This document shows positions 8,911 to 17,257 of a stretch of 39,517 nt of DNA, one piece after another (the stretch's first letter is position 1; the number at the start of each line of letters is the position of its first letter). The stretch comes from Mangrovibacterium marinum (lineage in GTDB: Bacteria; Bacteroidota; Bacteroidia; Bacteroidales; Prolixibacteraceae). The DNA lies in NCBI RefSeq assembly GCF_003046625.1, contig NZ_QAAD01000029.1:1-39517 (forward strand), in the 5' to 3' direction. The notes under the pieces were generated by a model. The model searched no databases. It saw nothing but the letters and a program-made list of their open reading frames with translations, and was not told the DNA's origin. The translations under genes and the position numbers were made by a program.

Positions 8911-9753
8911 ATGAAAAACAGATTTCGACAAAATTTTTATCGCAAAACCGGCTTGCTGAGCCTGCTGTTTTTGCTGGTGGGGCTGTCGGTGCAGGCGGCA
9001 ACACCGCAGCGCATTATTTCGCTCGCGCCCTCACTCACCAAAAGCTTGTATATGCTTGGCGCCGACGATTTGCTGGTGGGTTGTACCAGTTTCTGCACCC
9101 TCCAAAAGCCCGACGATGCTGAAGTGGTAGCCTCGGCCGTGAAGGTGAATCTCGAGAAAGCCATGCTGCTGAAGCCCGACCTGGTGTTGACCAGCTCGCT
9201 GACCAGCCCCGAAACAAAACGGGCATTCGAAAAGCTGGGCGTTGAAGTGCTTTATTTTCCCTATCCCAAATCGTACGGGGAGATGTGCCGGTATTTGTTG
9301 CGTTTAGGTGAAAAGATTGGGCGCAAAGAACTGGCCGAAAAGCTGGTGGCCGAGTCGAAAGCGCGCCTGGCCAAGGCAATTGCTACGGTTCCCGCAACCG
9401 ATCATCAACCGCGGGTGTTTATGCAAATTGGCGCTAACCCGCTGTTTACCGTAGTTCCGAACACCTTTATGCAGGATTTTATCGACTTCTCGGGCTGCGA
9501 AAACATTGCCGCCGACCTGGAGATCGGCAGCATCACCCGCGAGGGCGTTTTGGTGCGTAACCCCGATGTCATCTTTGTGATTCTGATGGGCTCACTCAGT
9601 GTCGACGAAAAAGAAAAATGGGAATCGTATCCGGCGCTGAATGCCGTGAAGAACCACAAGATTTTTGTGCTCGACTCGGAAAAAACATGCAGCCCCACAC
9701 CGCTCGATTTTGTCGACGCCCTGGAGCAGATGATTGGAATGATCTATAATTAA
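8911..9753 (+). CDS. btuF: Cobalamin ABC transporter substrate-binding protein
   Basis: A periplasmic corrinoid-binding protein that delivers ligand to BtuCD. The 280-aa protein has a signal peptide (basic start, hydrophobic stretch, VQAA cleavage region near residue 30) and the helical-backbone metal-receptor fold. It opens with the RIISLAPS motif shared by BtuF homologues and includes a GADD-LLVG segment. The frame is open to 8734, but that extension is riboswitch RNA, so the ATG at 8911 is the start. It is the first gene after riboswitch 1 and sits with btuC and btuD. Confidence 0.93.
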   Translation: MKNRFRQNFYRKTGLLSLLFLLVGLSVQAATPQRIISLAPSLTKSLYMLGADDLLVGCTSFCTLQKPDDAEVVASAVKVNLEKAMLLKPDLVLTSSLTSPETKRAFEKLGVEVLYFPYPKSYGEMCRYLLRLGEKIGRKELAEKLVAESKARLAKAIATVPATDHQPRVFMQIGANPLFTVVPNTFMQDFIDFSGCENIAADLEIGSITREGVLVRNPDVIFVILMGSLSVDEKEKWESYPALNAVKNHKIFVLDSEKTCSPTPLDFVDALEQMIGMIYN

Positions 9754-10034
9754 AAAGTCGTGAGTAGTGAGTCGTGAGTGAAGAAGTCGCAGTCAGTCCC
9801 AGTTTTCAGTGCTCTCTGTGGTTAAAAGAGAAAAGAGGGTGAGAAATGAGAGGGTATGAAAATGAGAGAAGAAGTCTCACGACTCACGACTCATGTCTCA
9901 CGACTCAATATTAAAAAGTAGTGAGTGAAGAAGTCGCAGTCACAGTCGCAGTTTTCAATACTCATGTCTCAATACTCACGACTCAATACTCACGACTCAT
10001 GTCTCATGACTCACGTCTCAATACTAAAAAAAAA
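9754..10034. repeat. Heptamer TGAGNNN / NNNCTCA microsatellite region
   Basis: The gap between btuF and cobA consists largely of tandem heptamers. TGAGNNN units lie at about 9761-9781 and the inverse CTCANNN units at 9876-9910 and 9956-10025, with NNN mostly CGA, ATA, TGT or TGA. Hexamer-like CAGTCG/CACAGT runs and a CTCTGTGGTTAAA fragment also occur. The opposing orientations could fold into long imperfect hairpins. No gene is seen. Confidence 0.8.
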
Positions 10035-10562
10035 ATGAAAAAAGGACTTGTTCACATTTATACCGGAAACGGCAAGGGCAAAACAACCTGCGCCGTTGGC
10101 CTGGGAACCCGGGCCTTGGGGCAGGGGTTTAAAGTAACCTATTGCCACTTTATGAAACGCCCCGAATTGTACGGCTATCACGAGATTGACAGCTTGAAAG
10201 CCCTGGGGGCAACCATCATGGGATTTACCGATGGACACCCCCATTTCAACAAGGAAGTAACGCCCGAAATGCTGCAAAAGCAGGTGGCCGAAGCCTTGGT
10301 GTACTTATCGGGCTATCTGCAAACGGCTAAACCCGACCTGATGATCATGGACGAAATTCTGATCACCGTGCGCGACGGTTTTCTCGAAGAAGATGTACTT
10401 TTGGACTTCGTGAACCAAAAGCCGGAAGGAACCGAGCTGGTGTTAACGGGCCGCGGAGCCACCCCAAAACTGATTGAGCGCGCCGATTACGTGAGCGAAA
10501 TCAACATGGTGAAACATCCCTACCAGCAGGGCATTCCCAGCCGAAAGGGGATTGAGTTTTAG
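10035..10562 (+). CDS. cobA: Cob(I)yrinic acid a,c-diamide adenosyltransferase
   Basis: Transfers the adenosyl group from ATP to the cobalt of corrinoids (BtuR/CobO/CobA family). The 175-aa protein has the P-loop GNGKGKTT at residues 11-18 right after VHIYT, then the MDEI Walker-B-like segment and a LTGRGA motif near the end, all typical of the family. The frame is open to 9921, but the extra part is translation of heptamer repeats; the ATG at 10035 gives the normal family length. It sits between btuF and btuC in the riboswitch-1 operon, so adenosylation is coupled to import. Confidence 0.95.
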   Translation: MKKGLVHIYTGNGKGKTTCAVGLGTRALGQGFKVTYCHFMKRPELYGYHEIDSLKALGATIMGFTDGHPHFNKEVTPEMLQKQVAEALVYLSGYLQTAKPDLMIMDEILITVRDGFLEEDVLLDFVNQKPEGTELVLTGRGATPKLIERADYVSEINMVKHPYQQGIPSRKGIEF

Positions 10563-10665
10563 AAGAAGTTCATAAGTACGATGTCCATAAGTTCCCGGCG
10601 GAAGTGGGCTTTTGGGCGACTTGTGTACTCATGAACTTTGGGACTTATGCACTAAAAGTGAAACA

Positions 10666-11685
10666 TTGAAAAATAACCCGAAATACCTGAAATGGCTGTT
10701 CGCCGTGATCGGATTGTCAGCGCTGTTGCTGTTTGCTGTACTGCTGTCGTTAAGCTCCGGTGAAATGAAAATTGGCCTCGGCGATGCACTGAAAATGCTG
10801 TTTGGCGGTGGCGATCCAGGCAGCATCGAATATATGCTGGTTCGGCAGGTTCGCTTGCCGCGCATCATCCTTGGTGTGGCTGTGGGCGGCGCTTTAAGCC
10901 TGGCCGGGGTCATCCTGCAAGGGGTCTACCGCAACCCGTTGGTCGAACCCTTTACGCTGGGCATCTCGGGTGGAGCTTCCCTGGGGGTGGCCATCACCAT
11001 TGTGTTTGGTTTGCACCTGGCATTTGGATCGTTTATGCTGCCGGTGGCCGGCTTCATTGGCGCTTTCCTGATTATCTTCCTGGTTTATACCATCAGCTCC
11101 CGCCGCGGAGCAATCGAGATTCAGCGTATGCTGCTGACAGGTGTCATGGTGAGCTTTGTCGCCTCATCGGCCATGATGTTCCTGATGTCCATAAGCACCA
11201 GCGAAAACCTGCATGGCATCATTTTTTGGATCATGGGATCGCTCGACGAGCCCGATGGCTTTCTGATTTGGCTCACCCTGATAGCAACCCTGGTGGTGTT
11301 GTTTCTGTCCTACTTCTTTGTTCAACCTTTAAATGCCTTGCGTTTGGGCGAAGAAAAAGCCATGCACCTGGGTATTAATACTAATGTAGCCGTTCGCATT
11401 CTGTTTTTGCTGGCCTCCTTGCTGGCAGGTATCTGCGTGTCGGTGGCCGGGGTTATTGGTTTTGTAGGGTTGATTATTCCGCACCTGTTGCGCCTGATTT
11501 TCGGCACCGACTACCGCATTTTGCTGATCAGCTCGTTTTTGTTTGGCGGTTCGTTTTTGGTGCTCTCCGATGTGCTTGCGCGAACCATTATTGCCCCCAA
11601 CGAGTTACCCATTGGGGTCATTACCGGCATTATTGGCGGGCTGGTGTTTATAGTGATGATGAGCCGTAAAAAGAACCTGGTATGA
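10666..11685 (+). CDS. btuC: Cobalamin ABC transporter permease
   Basis: Inner-membrane FecCD/BtuC permease with about ten predicted transmembrane helices. Recognisable motifs include VRLPR (cytoplasmic entry), GxSGGASLG in the pore helix region, and the conserved GxIGFVGLIIPHLLR segment that contacts the ATPase. No ATG precedes the first membrane helix. Candidate starts are TTG at 10612 and TTG at 10666; the second gives a natural lysine/asparagine-rich start (about 339 aa) and is chosen with low certainty. The stretch before it contains inverted AAGTTCAT / ATGAACTT pieces. It overlaps btuD by 4 bases, showing translational coupling. Confidence 0.92.
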   Translation: MKNNPKYLKWLFAVIGLSALLLFAVLLSLSSGEMKIGLGDALKMLFGGGDPGSIEYMLVRQVRLPRIILGVAVGGALSLAGVILQGVYRNPLVEPFTLGISGGASLGVAITIVFGLHLAFGSFMLPVAGFIGAFLIIFLVYTISSRRGAIEIQRMLLTGVMVSFVASSAMMFLMSISTSENLHGIIFWIMGSLDEPDGFLIWLTLIATLVVLFLSYFFVQPLNALRLGEEKAMHLGINTNVAVRILFLLASLLAGICVSVAGVIGFVGLIIPHLLRLIFGTDYRILLISSFLFGGSFLVLSDVLARTIIAPNELPIGVITGIIGGLVFIVMMSRKKNLV

Positions 11686-12482
11686 GCGAACACTTCTTCG
11701 AAATAAAAAATTATTCCTGCGGATATGCATCCTTCCGGTTGAACGATATCAGCTTCAGTTTGAAACGGGGCGCCTTTGCAGGGATTATTGGCCCCAACGG
11801 GTCGGGAAAAACCACCTTATTTCGGGGCATTTCCGGTACACTTCCCCCCCTGGCGGGTCAGCTGATCTTACAGGGAAAGCCGTTGAAGGAGCTTCCGCTG
11901 CAAAAACGGGCGCAAAATATTGCCATCGTAACGCAGACGGTCGATGCCGGGCAAATTACGGTGGAAGATTATGTGCTGATGGGCCGCATACCCTATCACT
12001 CGCGTTTCCAGTTTTTCGAAAGCAAACGCGATTACGAGCTGGCAACCAAGTATATGGAGCTAACCGGGGTTTTGCATCATAAAGACAAGCTGATGACCGA
12101 GCTGAGTGGGGGCGAGCAGCAGCGCGCAGCCATTGCCCGCGCATTAACGCAGGAACCCGAGTTGCTTTTGCTCGACGAGCCGACCTCACATCTCGACATT
12201 ACCCACCAGGTGCGTATTTTGAACCTGATTCAGCGCTTAAATGCCGAGATGGGCCTGACCGTTCTGATGGTGATTCACGATCTGAACCTGGCCTCGGAAT
12301 ACTGCGACCAGCTGATCATGTTCCAAAAGGGAAAGATATTTTTGCAAGGTGCACCCGATCAAGTGCTGACCTTCGATACCATCGAACAGGTTTATCAAAC
12401 ACCGGTCATTACCCGCATCAACCCGTATTCCAACAAGCCGGTTATCTTTTTGGTTAGCGAAAAGATGTTGAAAAAGCATTAA
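11682..12482 (+). CDS. btuD: Cobalamin ABC transporter ATPase
   Basis: The ATP-hydrolysing subunit of the BtuCDF importer. The 266-aa protein has Walker [10 protein letters not shown] at residues 37-45, a Q-loop glutamine near 85, the signature LSGGEQQR at 141-148, Walker B LLLLDEP at 161-167, a D-loop SHLD at 169-172, and an H-loop histidine in VIHDLN. The start overlaps the btuC stop by 4 bases. FecE-family iron transport is the alternative, but the riboswitch and btuF context make cobalamin far more likely. Confidence 0.94.
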   Translation: MSEHFFEIKNYSCGYASFRLNDISFSLKRGAFAGIIGPNGSGKTTLFRGISGTLPPLAGQLILQGKPLKELPLQKRAQNIAIVTQTVDAGQITVEDYVLMGRIPYHSRFQFFESKRDYELATKYMELTGVLHHKDKLMTELSGGEQQRAAIARALTQEPELLLLDEPTSHLDITHQVRILNLIQRLNAEMGLTVLMVIHDLNLASEYCDQLIMFQKGKIFLQGAPDQVLTFDTIEQVYQTPVITRINPYSNKPVIFLVSEKMLKKH

Positions 12483-12554
12483 TCCGATTACTTTGTTTTT
12501 TATCTTGGTTAAAACTGGCGAAAATGCTTACTTTGGTCTAAATATCACGACCCA

Positions 12555-13322
12555 ATGACACTAAAGTACGCGACCAAACTCGAGAATCCTGCTACCGATT
12601 ATCTGGCACATTTATCCATCGATTGTGTTGTTTTTGGTTTTCACGATAACCAGTTAAAAGTGCTTTTGTTGAAGTCGAAATACCTGGACGAATGGAGTTT
12701 GCCCGGTGGTTTTGTGATGCACTCGGAGACGGTGGAACAGGCCGCCCGCCGAACCCTGGAGGAACGAACCGGAGCCACCGATATTTTCATGCAACAATTT
12801 CGGGTTTTTAGCAACCCGGAGCGTAAAAATCCCATTTTTCAAAAAGAGAATATGCTGAAAGCCAATCTGAAGATGAACAATTTTGATTGGTTAAATCAGC
12901 GCTTTGTTTCCATTGGCTTTTATGCCTTGGTCGAATTTTCGAAGGTCGATGCAGCACCGGATATTTATTCCGAAGAATGTGTTTGGAAAAACGTTGACCA
13001 GGTTGGCCGGTTGATGATGGATCACAACCAGATTCTGACCGATGCGCTGGAAACCCTTCGCCTGCAATTGCGCCATCAACCCATTGGGTATAATTTGCTG
13101 CCCAACAAATTTACCATGCCTGAGTTGCAAAAGCTCTACGAAACCATTTTGGGCCGTGAGTTGGACCGTCGCAACTTTCAGCGTAAAATATTAAGCTACA
13201 AGATTGTGAAACGACTGCCCGAACGCCGTACCGGTGTGGCCTACAAAGCACCTTATTTGTACCGCTTCGATTTGGAGGAGTACAACAAAGCCCTGAGGGA
13301 AGGCCTCTCGGGCGATTGGTAA
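12555..13322 (+). CDS. NrtR-like Nudix-domain transcriptional regulator
   Basis: A 255-aa protein with an N-terminal Nudix domain (about 15-160) and a C-terminal winged-helix (about 170-250), the layout of NrtR/AraR-type regulators. The Nudix box spans residues 52-74, but two conserved glutamates are replaced: T67 for the glutamate after R66, and R71 for the second of the E-E pair. Metal-dependent hydrolysis is therefore unlikely and ligand sensing is likely; known family members bind ADP-ribose or sugars. It lies 72 bases after btuD and before riboswitch 2. Its ligand and targets are unknown. It may belong to the btu operon or have its own promoter. Confidence 0.85.
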   Translation: MTLKYATKLENPATDYLAHLSIDCVVFGFHDNQLKVLLLKSKYLDEWSLPGGFVMHSETVEQAARRTLEERTGATDIFMQQFRVFSNPERKNPIFQKENMLKANLKMNNFDWLNQRFVSIGFYALVEFSKVDAAPDIYSEECVWKNVDQVGRLMMDHNQILTDALETLRLQLRHQPIGYNLLPNKFTMPELQKLYETILGRELDRRNFQRKILSYKIVKRLPERRTGVAYKAPYLYRFDLEEYNKALREGLSGDW

Positions 13323-13387
13323 TTTTAAGTCGGTTGAAATTTACAGTCTATTTTCAGGGATTTTCTTCAACCGAAGAAAATAATTTC

Positions 13388-13395
13388 TACTTTTG
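13388..13395 (+). promoter_or_regulatory. -7 box of the btuB operon
   Basis: TACTTTTG precedes riboswitch 2, in nearly the same sequence context as the box at 8615-8622 before riboswitch 1. A UUCG-capped hairpin, GCTTGTG-TTCG-CACAAGC (13415-13432), lies between the box and the aptamer core. Confidence 0.6.
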
Positions 13396-13414
13396 TCGCG
13401 GATTTGGTTCCAGC

Positions 13415-13580
13415 GCTTGTGTTCGCACAAGCCGGATGAAAAGGGAATCCGGTGTGAATCCGGAGCTGTACCCGCAGCTGTAAACCTCGGTAATCTTTCT
13501 GAAACCCCTGCCACTGTTTCCAAACAAGCGAGACGGGAAGGCATCAGAAAGAGAGGTGAGCCAGAAGACCTGCCAAGACC
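13415..13580 (+). ncRNA. Cobalamin (adenosylcobalamin) riboswitch 2
   Basis: It has the same conserved elements as riboswitch 1: GGGAATCCGGTG, CAGCTGTAAACCTCGG, CTGCCACTG, GACGGGAAGGC and the B12 box AGCCAGAAGACCTGCC at 13559-13574. It lies about 150 bases upstream of the TonB-dependent receptor start codon. It is expected to repress receptor and assembly-gene expression in high adenosylcobalamin. Edges are approximate. Confidence 0.95.
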
Positions 13581-13727
13581 AATTTTTTAATCATAGCTTT
13601 CGGGATAAAAGCGTGAGATGAATTAATCATTCATTTATCCATTTTATTTCTTTTCATTCATTTTTCGATTTGGAAAGTATGAGAAAAGCTGTGGTTTGCA
13701 TTTATGTTTAACCATACTTTATTTTTA

Positions 13728-15875
13728 ATGAAAACAAACAAATTGAGATTTTCTTTGAGATTGGTTTTAGCGTCGGCTGCCTTTTGGGCCTTCAATCATG
13801 TGAATGCTGAAGTTATCGATACGCTGAATGTTGATGAAGTGGTCGTGAAGGCGTCAATACTGGATGTTAAACTAAAAAACATTCCACAAAAAATTGAAAT
13901 TATCGGTGAGGATGAAATTAAAACCGGGAATCAACAGAGCCTGGTCGAGGTCTTGAAGCAATACAGCAATATCGACCTGATTCAATACCCCGGAGTGAAC
14001 GCTACCATTAGTATGCGCGGTTTTTCGCCAAGTGCAGTATCACGCAGCTATACGTTGATCCTGATTGATGGCAAACCAGCAGGGACGACCAACCTGGCGG
14101 CTGTGAATCTGAACAATGTGGAGCGTGTTGAGATTGTAAAAGGCCCATATTCCGCAATTTATGGATCCGACGCCATGGCCGGCGTTGTCAATATTATCAC
14201 CAAGCAAGGGCAGGGAGACTGGACCGGAAATGCCTCGGTCGGATATGGTAGTTTTGAAACGCAAACAGCCGATGTTTTTGTAACCGGAGCACTTACCGAA
14301 GGGATTAATTTCAATGCCGGTTTCTCGCACAAGAAGAGCGGAAAAGACTACAAAATCGGGGACCATAACTTTCTGCATCTGTCCGAAAGCGATCAATTGC
14401 TTTTGGATAAGAACTCGTATGGCGACCGTATGGAAAACTCCCAATATGAGTTGAATGCGGTTAATGCAGGAGTGAACGGAAAATTTGGAGAAAAATGGTC
14501 TGCCAATGTCAATGCAGCTTACACTTATGGCAATAAAATAGGGTCGCCGGGAAACTACTGGGGAAGCTACGGACAAGCGATGAAAGACGTTCGCCGTTTG
14601 AATTTATATACCGACGTAGCCTATAAAACAGGGAAAAGTTCATTTCTGTTAAGTCCTTATTTTACACAGGAAAAAGATCCGAACTATTCGGACAACACTT
14701 CCGAAGGATTTATAAGCTTTGAAAGCCGTGTGCGTGAATATGGCTTCCAGTTTCAGGATATGATGACTTTCGGCCGGTTTAAAGCAACCGCTGGTGTGGA
14801 TTATAAAACCTACGACTACCACTCGGAACGTTATTCGGATGCGACAACACCTGCTGCTCCGTACAAACCGGATAACCGGAATTTAAATACCGCGGTATTC
14901 GGTCAGTTAACCTACTCGAAAGGAATCTTGGACTGGAACTTCGGCCTTCGTTACGATCACTTTAAATACGAATTGGATGCGAATGAAGATTTGAACTCGG
15001 TGAAGGCGGATGAAAACTACAACACCGTGAATCCAAACCTTGGTTTGCAGTTGCATTTGGCTGAGAACTTACGTTTCCATGCTTCTGCCGGATCGGCTTT
15101 TTTCGTTCCCGATGCTTATAAAGTAGCCGGTCAATACGAAGTTTCTGAATACTTTCCGGATTGGGACTATACCTGGGTTGCTTCGTACGTGGGGAATCCG
15201 GATCTGAAACCCGAAAAATCAAAAACGGTAGACTTCGGATTCAAATACAATGCCTTGAAACAGGCTTTCAATATCGACCTGACTTATTTCACGACCTATC
15301 ATAAAGATAAAATTGCAGAGACCACGTTGGAATCAGGTGAAACAACTTATATGAATGCTGACAAAGCCAGAATGTCTGGTTTGGAATTGATGTCTTCAGT
15401 CGACTTTGGAAAATTGGCCGATCAGAACTATAAATTGGAGCTGTATTCAAACTGGACATTCATGTTTAAATCGGAATTACAGATTGAAGATAATGGTAAT
15501 ACCTTGAAAAAGGATATGCAGTATGTGAGCAAGACAACAGGTAGTTTCGGTTTGTTCTACGATAGCTACAAAGGACTGATAAGTCGATTAAACGCCAGAT
15601 TTCTCGGATCTCGTTTGGAATCGGATCGCTTTGCGGTATTACGTCCTGCTTATTCAGCGGACAATTATTATACTCGGAAAGACTACGAAGCATCGGATAA
15701 GATTATTCACCATCCAAGCTATTTAATTTTCGACTACACATTAGGTTACAACTTTAAAAATGGCTTTAATGTGCAAGGATCGGTACTGAACCTTTTGGAT
15801 GAGAACTATACCGAAAAAGATGGATATAATATGCCGGGACGTAGTTTCTCAGTTAAATTAGGATATGCATTCTAA
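13728..15875 (+). CDS. btuB: TonB-dependent cobalamin receptor, BtuB-like
   Basis: An outer-membrane beta-barrel importer of corrinoids powered by TonB. The 715-aa protein (start at 13728) has a signal peptide ending near NHVNA, a TonB-box-like DEVVVKA segment, a plug domain with SMRGF, LILIDGKPAG, VERVEIVKGPYSAIYGSDAMAGVVNI motifs (the NIIT exit), and a barrel ending in aromatic phenylalanine (LGYAF). The alternative ATG at 13704 would add 8 residues before the signal. It is short and lacks a carboxypeptidase-like N-terminal domain, so it is BtuB-like rather than SusC-like. Its cobalamin role rests on riboswitch control and the cob neighbours. Confidence 0.93.
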   Translation: MKTNKLRFSLRLVLASAAFWAFNHVNAEVIDTLNVDEVVVKASILDVKLKNIPQKIEIIGEDEIKTGNQQSLVEVLKQYSNIDLIQYPGVNATISMRGFSPSAVSRSYTLILIDGKPAGTTNLAAVNLNNVERVEIVKGPYSAIYGSDAMAGVVNIITKQGQGDWTGNASVGYGSFETQTADVFVTGALTEGINFNAGFSHKKSGKDYKIGDHNFLHLSESDQLLLDKNSYGDRMENSQYELNAVNAGVNGKFGEKWSANVNAAYTYGNKIGSPGNYWGSYGQAMKDVRRLNLYTDVAYKTGKSSFLLSPYFTQEKDPNYSDNTSEGFISFESRVREYGFQFQDMMTFGRFKATAGVDYKTYDYHSERYSDATTPAAPYKPDNRNLNTAVFGQLTYSKGILDWNFGLRYDHFKYELDANEDLNSVKADENYNTVNPNLGLQLHLAENLRFHASAGSAFFVPDAYKVAGQYEVSEYFPDWDYTWVASYVGNPDLKPEKSKTVDFGFKYNALKQAFNIDLTYFTTYHKDKIAETTLESGETTYMNADKARMSGLELMSSVDFGKLADQNYKLELYSNWTFMFKSELQIEDNGNTLKKDMQYVSKTTGSFGLFYDSYKGLISRLNARFLGSRLESDRFAVLRPAYSADNYYTRKDYEASDKIIHHPSYLIFDYTLGYNFKNGFNVQGSVLNLLDENYTEKDGYNMPGRSFSVKLGYAF

Positions 15876-15920
15876 CAGCGACATGTACTATTCCCATCAG
15901 ATAATAATTAATGTTTGAAC

Positions 15921-15955
15921 GAATACTACCCTCATCTTCCCTGGGGGTAGTATTC
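15921..15955 (+). terminator. Hairpin after btuB (weak terminator or processing site)
   Basis: GAATACTACCC (15921-15931) pairs perfectly with GGGTAGTATTC (15945-15955) around a 13-nt loop. Only a short T-poor tail follows, so it may attenuate or stabilise the mRNA rather than fully terminate, keeping the downstream cob genes at lower expression. Confidence 0.5.
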
Positions 15956-15987
15956 TAGTTTCATACAGAAACCAAAATAAAACTCGA

Positions 15988-16383
15988 ATGAAACTGACGA
16001 AATTCTTTTTAAGCCTGATGTTACTGCTGGTTGTCAGCGTGGCAGGCTTTGCAGCAAAAGGTAAATTTATAACAGTTGAGATTAATTACGGCGATCAGAA
16101 AGCGGCAGAGACAATTCAGGTTGAATGTCCGAAAGCAATGACAGCTCTGGAAGCCTTGCAACACGCCGCCGATGTGAAAACTCATCCGGTCAATGAATAC
16201 GTCTTTGTAACTTCAATTAACGAGGTGACTGGTGTGCGTGGCCAAATGGCCTGGTATTACACCGTCAACGGCCAAAAGCCGAAACTGGCCATCAGCCAGA
16301 TCGTAAAAGCCGGAGATACCATTAGCTGGCGCTACGTGAAGGACGTTTGCTCCTGCACGGTTGACGGGCCTAAGAAAAAGTAA
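15988..16383 (+). CDS. Exported DUF4430 / transcobalamin-like C-terminal domain protein
   Basis: A 131-aa secreted protein. Residues 1-23 form a signal peptide with no lipobox. The mature part is a single DUF4430 domain, the family that includes the C-terminal cobalamin-contacting domain of animal intrinsic factor and transcobalamin. Visible family marks are TALEALQHA (52-60), W89-Y90 with the VNG turn at 93-95, and the GD-xIxWRY ending (109-116). A C-S-C pair (121, 123) and a basic tail follow. It sits between the BtuB-like receptor and cobU under riboswitch 2. A role in holding corrinoid in the periplasm or at the receptor is inference. DUF4430 also occurs in proteins unrelated to B12. Confidence 0.85.
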   Translation: MKLTKFFLSLMLLLVVSVAGFAAKGKFITVEINYGDQKAAETIQVECPKAMTALEALQHAADVKTHPVNEYVFVTSINEVTGVRGQMAWYYTVNGQKPKLAISQIVKAGDTISWRYVKDVCSCTVDGPKKK

Positions 16384-16586
16384 GCAGTGATCAGTTGCAG
16401 TGCTCAGTGAAGGAAAGCATTTCCGGATTGTTTCTTGTCATTTACAGAACATTCGGTGAAACTCTGTGACGAACTCGGAGTACTCTGTGGTAAAAAAGAA
16501 AGTCTTGAGTATTGAGTTTTTTTTCTCATGTCTCACGACTCATGTCTATTTTTGGAACATTAAACTCGAAATTTGGAACTCAAGGA
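16384..16586. repeat. Repeat-rich spacer before cobU
   Basis: Contains pieces of the repeats that fill the other gaps of the B12 locus: a CAGTGATCAGTTGCAGTG run, ACTCTGTG and CTCTGTGGTAAA fragments, and TGAGNNN heptamers facing CTCANNN heptamers at about 16503-16518 and 16525-16548. No gene seen. Confidence 0.6.
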
Positions 16587-17096
16587 ATGGCAAAAATTAC
16601 ATTGGTAACCGGAGGTGCCCGATCGGGCAAAAGCAGCTTTGCCCAGCAAATGGCCGAGGCGAAAAGCGAGCGGCCAGTGTACCTGGCAACCGCCCGGATA
16701 TGGGATGAAGACTTTGCGCAGCGGGTGAAGCGCCACCAGGCCGACCGCGATGAACGTTGGGTAAATGTGGAAGAAGAAAAGCAGCTCTCGAAACATGATT
16801 TCAGCGGCAAAGTGGTGCTGATGGACTGTGTGACCTTGTGGCTGACGAACTTTTTCCACGATAGCGAATATAAACTTGATGAAGCGCTGGAAGCCGCCAA
16901 AGCCGAATGGAAACTGTTTATTCAGCAGGATATGGAGCTGATTGTGGTGACCAACGAGCTGGGCATGGGTGTTCACCCCGAGCATGAGGTGGCACGCAAA
17001 TTTGCCGACTTGCAGGGCTGGATGAACCAGCACATTGCCAAAGGAGCTGATGCTGTTTACCTGTTGGTTTCCGGTATTCCGGTGAAGATAAAGTAG
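16587..17096 (+). CDS. cobU: Adenosylcobinamide kinase / adenosylcobinamide-phosphate guanylyltransferase
   Basis: A bifunctional enzyme that phosphorylates adenosylcobinamide and transfers GMP to give adenosylcobinamide-GDP. The 169-aa protein has the P-loop GGARSGKS at residues 9-16, a YLATAR segment with a following D, the RHQADR motif with the catalytic histidine, a DCVTLWLTN motif and the VTNELGMGVHPE segment, all family hallmarks. Upstream codons to 16512 are translated heptamer repeats, so the ATG at 16587 is the start. Confidence 0.96.
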   Translation: MAKITLVTGGARSGKSSFAQQMAEAKSERPVYLATARIWDEDFAQRVKRHQADRDERWVNVEEEKQLSKHDFSGKVVLMDCVTLWLTNFFHDSEYKLDEALEAAKAEWKLFIQQDMELIVVTNELGMGVHPEHEVARKFADLQGWMNQHIAKGADAVYLLVSGIPVKIK

Positions 17097-17257
17097 CGAG
17101 TAATGAGTCGTGAGTGATGAGACAGCGCTTTTTTTACACAAATCTCGTGTCTTCTTGACGAAAAAATCATGTAGTGGATTTGAAACTGCGGGTTTTTCTA
17201 CTCATGACTCAAGTCTCACTTCTTTCAAATCGTAAATTGTAAATAGATAAATCGAAA
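17097..17257. repeat. Heptamer repeats between cobU and cobT
   Basis: TGAGNNN units at about 17097-17122 face CTCANNN units at about 17201-17220, forming a potential long imperfect hairpin. No gene seen. Confidence 0.6.

Noticed and set aside
9921-10034. Upstream extension of cobA
   Set aside because: The added residues are translation of CTCANNN heptamers; family proteins start at the P-loop region.
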